Of a stretch of 18,112 bases of DNA, positions 14,712-18,112 are shown piece by piece. The notes beneath the pieces are model-generated. The model was not told the origin of the DNA. It was given only the letters and a program-made list of their open reading frames with translations, and ran no database searches. This DNA is from Candidatus Aminicenantota bacterium (GTDB taxonomy: Bacteria > Acidobacteriota > Aminicenantia > Aminicenantales > Aminicenantaceae): contig JAUWYH010000006.1 of NCBI GenBank assembly GCA_030615975.1, positions 1 through 18,112 of the forward strand. The letters are read 5' to 3'. The translations under genes were made by a program, and so were the position numbers. Position 1 is the first letter of the stretch; every line of letters begins with the position of its first letter.

Positions 14712-15964
14712 ATAAGAAAAAACAGGTTGCTGCTATAAAGGGGACCAAGGATATCTTCCCTCAAGAAGCGAGGAAATGGCAGTTCGTAGAGTCTGTCGCC
14801 AAAGGAGTTTTTGAACTCTATGGTTACAGAGAGATTAGAACTCCTATCTTTGAGGCTACAGAACTTTTTGAAAAAGGAACAGGTGAGACTTCCGACATAG
14901 TCATTAAAGAGATGTATACTTTCAAAGACAAAGGAGGCCGTTCCTTAACACTAAGGCCTGAGTACACTCCATCAGTTGTTCGTTCGATCATCGAAAATCG
15001 CCTCTATCTTCAGTCTCAACCGCTGAGGTTTTATTATATTGGGCCGATGTTCCGTTACGACAAACCCCAGAAAGGACGCTACCGCCAGTTTCATCAGATG
15101 GATATCGAAGTTTTCGGGGAGAAAGATGCGGCGGTTGATGCTGAGATTGTGGAGATGGCAGATTGTCTTCTCAGAGAACTCAAGGTGTTTGAGACTGAGA
15201 CATTGATCAATTCTGTCGGCTGTAAGAAATGCCGTCCTTCATACCTTAAGGAGCTAAGGAGTCGGGCTGAGAAGGAGAGCGAGCGTCTTTGTGCCGATTG
15301 CAAGAGAAAAATCACGACCAATCCTTTAAGGATTTTTGACTGCAAGGTTGAAACCTGCCGGGAAATATCTTCAAAGTTCCCTCAGATCACAGGCTATCTC
15401 TGCCAAGATTGTGAGGAGCATTTTAGCCAATTCCGCTCTTACCTGGAGTTTTACAAGATAGCATACAAAATAGAGCCACGCTTGGTCCGCGGCATAGATT
15501 ATTACACGAAGACAACTTTTGAAGTCATCTCCTCTAAACTGGGTGCTCAGGATGCCATTCTCGGTGGAGGAAGATATGATGATATGATGAAGGAATTCGG
15601 CGGCCCTGATATTTGTGGTATAGGCTTTGCTGTCGGGATGGAAAGACTTATTTCCCTTATCCGCTTTCCAGAAGAGAGAGAAAATTTCCTATTTTTGGTT
15701 TACCTGGGAGACGAAGCCAAGAAGGAAGGGATAGGATTGGCCTGGTATTTGCGAAGGGAAGGGGTGGAATGCCTAATGGAATACAAAGAACGAAGTCTTA
15801 AGAGCCAGATAAGTCGGGCCAACAAGTTGGGAGCAAGGTGGGTTCTGATTGTCGGCGAAGACGAGGTGAAAAAAGGAAAATATCAACTGAAAAACATGGA
15901 GACCGGTTTACAGAAAGAAGTAAGCCAGGAGGAGATCCTAAAGATCATCCAAGAGGCTATGTAA
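14708..15964 (+). CDS. hisS: Histidine--tRNA ligase (HisRS)
   Basis: Class II synthetase, active as a homodimer. The 418 residues are normal. Motif 1 begins near YGYREIRTPIFEATELF (38-54). TLRPEYTPSVVRS (81-93) and motif 2 FYYIGPMFRYDKPQKGRYRQ (108-127) follow. The HisRS-specific RGIDYYTKTTFEV is at 261-273, and motif 3 is GGGRYDDM (287-294) with GIGFAVGMERL (304-314). The C-terminal anticodon-binding domain spans about 325-418. Residues 172-235 contain eight cysteines (CKKC, CADC, C212, C217, CQDC) with TTNPLRIFDCK, a Cys-rich insertion known in a subset of bacterial HisRS and probably structural or zinc-binding. The ATGA start overlaps the accA stop. aspS follows 33 nt downstream, the hisS-aspS order also seen in Firmicutes. 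Confidence 0.97.
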   Translation: MNKKKQVAAIKGTKDIFPQEARKWQFVESVAKGVFELYGYREIRTPIFEATELFEKGTGETSDIVIKEMYTFKDKGGRSLTLRPEYTPSVVRSIIENRLYLQSQPLRFYYIGPMFRYDKPQKGRYRQFHQMDIEVFGEKDAAVDAEIVEMADCLLRELKVFETETLINSVGCKKCRPSYLKELRSRAEKESERLCADCKRKITTNPLRIFDCKVETCREISSKFPQITGYLCQDCEEHFSQFRSYLEFYKIAYKIEPRLVRGIDYYTKTTFEVISSKLGAQDAILGGGRYDDMMKEFGGPDICGIGFAVGMERLISLIRFPEERENFLFLVYLGDEAKKEGIGLAWYLRREGVECLMEYKERSLKSQISRANKLGARWVLIVGEDEVKKGKYQLKNMETGLQKEVSQEEILKIIQEAM

Positions 15965-15997
15965 AATATTTACTTTTCTCTAAAAAGGAAGAAAAGA

Positions 15998-17401
15998 ATG
16001 GAAGCTAAAGAATCTTCCAGCTGGAGACGTACAACATACTGCGGCCAACTCCGCTTGAACCATGTCGGAGAAGAGGTCGTTCTTTTCGGCTGGGTTCACA
16101 GGCATAGAGATTTAGGCAATTTGGTTTTTATTGACCTCAGAGATAGAGAGGGACTTGTTCAAGTTGTTGTTCTTTCCTCAAGGGGAGAGCTTTTAAAGGA
16201 GGCGAAAAAGGTTCGGCTGGAAAATGTTATCGCCATAGAAGGGGTGGTGAAAAGGCGAGATGAAAAATCTCGGAATCCAAGCCTGCCGACCGGAGAAGTG
16301 GAGGTCGAGGCGAAAGATCTAAAAATTTTGAACACAACCAAGGTTCCTCCTTTTGTTATCGTTGATCCTCCTCAAGCATCGGAAGAACTCCGTTTTAAAT
16401 ATAGATATCTAGACTTGAGAAGACCCTCCATGCAGCGCAACATCAAACTTAGGCATCAAACTGCTCTCAATATCCGGAATTTCTTGAGCGAGAGCGGTTT
16501 TTTAGAGATTGAAACTCCCTTTCTCACCAAATCTACCCCCGAAGGAGCGAGGGACTACCTCGTACCCAGCCGAGTATATAAAGGAAGATTTTACGCTCTT
16601 CCCCAGTCCCCACAGCTTTTTAAACAAATTCTGATGATTTCCGGGTTTGACCGCTATTTTCAGATTGTCCGCTGTTTCCGCGATGAGGATTTAAGGGCTG
16701 ATCGTCAGCCTGAGTTTACTCAAGTCGACATTGAAATGAGCTTTATAGAAAAAGAAGATATATTTAATCTGGTTGAAGGCATGATGGCCGCTGTTCTTGA
16801 ACTTATCGGGGTAAAGATAAGCATCCCGTTTCCCCGATTGACTTACGAAGAGAGTATGGAGAAATACGGGACGGATAAGCCTGACTTACGCTTCGGAGAG
16901 GAGAAATCCTTCAGATTCACCTGGGTAACAGAATTTCCTCTATTTGAGTGGAGCAAAGAGGAAGGACGCCTTGTCTCTATGCATCATCCTTTCACCTCTC
17001 CTCTTGAGGAAGATTTGGTTCTTTTAGAGAAGGAACCTCTCCGTGTCAGAGCCAAGGCTTATGATCTGGTCCTTAACGGAATCGAAATTGGCGGGGGCTC
17101 TATCCGAATTCATAACCTTGAACTTCAAAAAAGAATGTTTAATAAACTCGGGCTAAGTCAAAAGGAAGTTGAGAAAAAGTTCGGTTTTTTCTTAGAGGCC
17201 CTGTGTTATGGAGTACCACCCCATGGTGGTATCGCCCTGGGATTTGATCGTATAGTCATGATTCTGGCAGGAGAGGAATCAATTCGAGAAGTGATTCCAT
17301 TCCCCAAGACAACAAGCGCACTCTGCCTGCTTACAGGCTCACCTGGAGAAGTTGAGGCAAAGCAACTCGAAGATCTGGGGCTAAAAAAAACCAAAGCCTA
17401 G
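15998..17401 (+). CDS. aspS: Aspartate--tRNA ligase (AspRS), bacterial type but lacking the GAD insertion domain
   Basis: Class II synthetase for tRNA-Asp. The 467 residues contrast with about 580-600 for bacterial AspRS. The N-terminal OB-fold anticodon domain (about 10-115) has [20 protein letters not shown] (30-49). The catalytic core has RYLDLRR (136-142), [14 protein letters not shown] (179-192), QSPQLFKQ (203-210) and motif 2 [16 protein letters not shown] (227-242). [10 protein letters not shown] (291-300) runs almost directly into [14 protein letters not shown] (305-318), whereas ordinary bacterial enzymes have about 115-130 residues of GAD domain there. Later motifs are intact: MHHPFTSP (328-335), [12 protein letters not shown] (361-372) and motif 3 [10 protein letters not shown] (410-419). 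The frame is continuous, so this is not a frameshift. DLG in the OB-fold and RDEK (87-90) match E. coli, suggesting a tRNA-Asp-specific enzyme. AAGGAAG precedes the start by 6 nt. Confidence 0.95.
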   Translation: MEAKESSSWRRTTYCGQLRLNHVGEEVVLFGWVHRHRDLGNLVFIDLRDREGLVQVVVLSSRGELLKEAKKVRLENVIAIEGVVKRRDEKSRNPSLPTGEVEVEAKDLKILNTTKVPPFVIVDPPQASEELRFKYRYLDLRRPSMQRNIKLRHQTALNIRNFLSESGFLEIETPFLTKSTPEGARDYLVPSRVYKGRFYALPQSPQLFKQILMISGFDRYFQIVRCFRDEDLRADRQPEFTQVDIEMSFIEKEDIFNLVEGMMAAVLELIGVKISIPFPRLTYEESMEKYGTDKPDLRFGEEKSFRFTWVTEFPLFEWSKEEGRLVSMHHPFTSPLEEDLVLLEKEPLRVRAKAYDLVLNGIEIGGGSIRIHNLELQKRMFNKLGLSQKEVEKKFGFFLEALCYGVPPHGGIALGFDRIVMILAGEESIREVIPFPKTTSALCLLTGSPGEVEAKQLEDLGLKKTKA

Positions 17402-17490
17402 AACTGCGAGTTGTTTTGTGTTATAAATATCAATTAGTGGGTTTGCCCAAAAGTTCTGTGATAAAATGAGATGTACTTCTAGTTACATTT

Positions 17491-17667
17491 GTTATTGTGA
17501 GCGAAACAAAGCAGCCTCATCCTTTTTACTGGTTTGGCTTTCCATGATTCATGGATTAAGAGAGTCTTTGAGGCATAGAATTCTTGAGATTTCCATGCTC
17601 CTTCAGGTCCCCTGTCCTGCATGTAACCTGTCTGTGTGCAACGTACAGGCAGGCTCGCTATGATGTC
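17491..17667. repeat. Degenerate dispersed repeat with inverted ends (GTCATTGCGAGC-like)
   Basis: This covers most of the 320-bp gap between aspS and the peptidase gene. The left end GTTATTGTGAGCGAAACAAA (17491-17510) and the right end GCTCGCTATGATGTC (17653-17667) are imperfect inverted repeats of each other. Both resemble the GTCATTGCGAGCGAAGCGAAGCAATC type of intergenic repeat found in many environmental bacteria. Near the right end CCTGTCTGT (17627-17635) pairs with ACAGGCAGG (17645-17653), with one G-U pair. A 65-codon + strand ORF covers this element but has no ribosome-binding site and is best explained as repeat sequence. I see no clear promoter or terminator in the rest of the gap. 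Confidence 0.45.
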
Positions 17668-17721
17668 TAATCACGTTACTTTGGGATAAAACCAAAAAAA
17701 TAGAGAAAGGAGGGTAAGAGA

Positions 17722-18112
17722 ATGAATGCCAAGAAAAGATTTTTCACAAGACTCGTTTTTATCTTTGCTATCGTTGTCATCTTCACTCATTCCCTGCCAG
17801 CTCAGACTTTTGAGGCCATTAAAAACCAAGTTAAGGTCCATACACTGAAAAATGGCATAAAATTCATCGTTCTCGAACGCCACGATGCTCCTGTTGTCTC
17901 TTTTCATGTCTATGCGGATGTGGGAAGTGCCAATGAATCGTATGGTATAACAGGGATTTCCCATCTATTGGAACATATGGCTTTCAAAGGCACCAAGGTT
18001 GTGGGAACAAAAGACTATGAGTCAGAAGCGAAAGTACTCGAAGAATTGGATGCTCTTTATGACCAGATCAAAAGAGAAAAAGCGAAGGCCAACCCTGATA
18101 CTAAGAAGCTTG
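17722..18112 (+). CDS. Exported M16-family zinc peptidase (3' partial)
   Basis: 130 codons are visible before the window ends. An N-terminal signal peptide (basic MNAKKRFFTR, hydrophobic about 11-24, likely cleavage after SLPA at 27) points to export. The mature part begins like M16 (insulysin/pitrilysin/mitochondrial processing) peptidases: VHTLKNGIKFIVLERHDAPVV (39-59), VYADVGSANES, and the inverted zinc motif HLLEH (81-85) within GISHLLEHMAFKGT. H81 and H85 bind zinc and E84 is the catalytic base. After this, residues 105-130 begin a charged helix (KVLEELDALYDQIKREKAK) that may be a lineage-specific insertion. The start follows AAAGGAGGG (17706-17714) by 7 nt, a strong ribosome-binding site. 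Full length and substrate are unknown. Confidence 0.92.
   Translation, partial: MNAKKRFFTRLVFIFAIVVIFTHSLPAQTFEAIKNQVKVHTLKNGIKFIVLERHDAPVVSFHVYADVGSANESYGITGISHLLEHMAFKGTKVVGTKDYESEAKVLEELDALYDQIKREKAKANPDTKKL

Noticed and set aside
14414..14764. Minus-strand ORF of 116 codons within accA
   Set aside because: It is antisense to a fully conserved accA/hisS junction and has no recognisable product or ribosome-binding site; a shadow ORF.
17466..17663. 65-codon + strand ORF between aspS and the M16 peptidase
   Set aside because: It overlaps the degenerate repeat, has no ribosome-binding site, and its sequence has no plausible protein character.
1..18112. CRISPR arrays, tRNA or rRNA genes, prophage, restriction or other defence genes
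   Set aside because: I looked for regularly spaced repeats, tRNA-like cloverleaf ends and relevant protein motifs in gaps and ORFs and found none. The gaps are short and accounted for.

Overview
The window looks like the chromosome of a diderm (Gram-negative-type) bacterium with moderate-to-low GC. It encodes an MCE/Mla lipid-transport ABC system, the MEP isoprenoid enzymes IspD and IspF, and bacterial replication and translation genes. Proteins are rich in Lys and Glu. Gene content and style would fit an uncultivated acidobacterium-like lineage such as Candidatus Aminicenantes, but that is an inference I cannot test here. Nearly everything is on the + strand, in tightly packed co-oriented runs.

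Layout. (1) Positions 1-147 hold the acidic C-terminal tail of an upstream protein, possibly ribosomal protein L9. A spacer with two palindromic repeats follows. (2) Positions 421-8159 form one long co-directional block: dnaB, mlaE, mlaF, mlaD, radA, a membrane PIN/TRAM nuclease (YacL-like), ispD and ispF. Four junctions overlap by 1 to 11 nt, which implies translational coupling. (3) Positions 8160-8887 are an accessory-looking island. It contains a minus-strand gene for a 63-residue secreted or membrane peptide with its own candidate promoter and intrinsic terminator, a Fur-box-like palindrome, and a roughly 140-bp palindromic element flanked by TA. (4) Positions 8888-12918 carry gltX, glnS and a SpoU-family rRNA methyltransferase. 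A secreted protein of unknown function follows. (5) Positions 13755-17401 carry accA, hisS and aspS behind a good sigma70-type promoter. (6) A 320-bp spacer contains a degenerate dispersed repeat. It is followed by the start of an exported M16 zinc peptidase that runs off the window.

How the genes relate. Four aminoacyl-tRNA synthetases (Glu, Gln, His, Asp) and an rRNA methylase serve translation, DnaB and RadA serve replication and recombination, IspD and IspF serve isoprenoid synthesis, AccA serves fatty-acid synthesis, and MlaEFD serves envelope lipid transport. The order radA-yacL-ispD-ispF-gltX-(...)-rlmB and the pair hisS-aspS match the order known from Bacillus. Here disA is absent, and glnS occupies the place of cysE-cysS-mrnC.

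Most of the window is ordinary housekeeping DNA and I see no defence system, CRISPR array, prophage or biosynthetic cluster. The most notable points are an AspRS that lacks the bacterial GAD insertion domain, a long MlaD that appears to end in an outer-membrane beta-barrel, and the small island between ispF and gltX.
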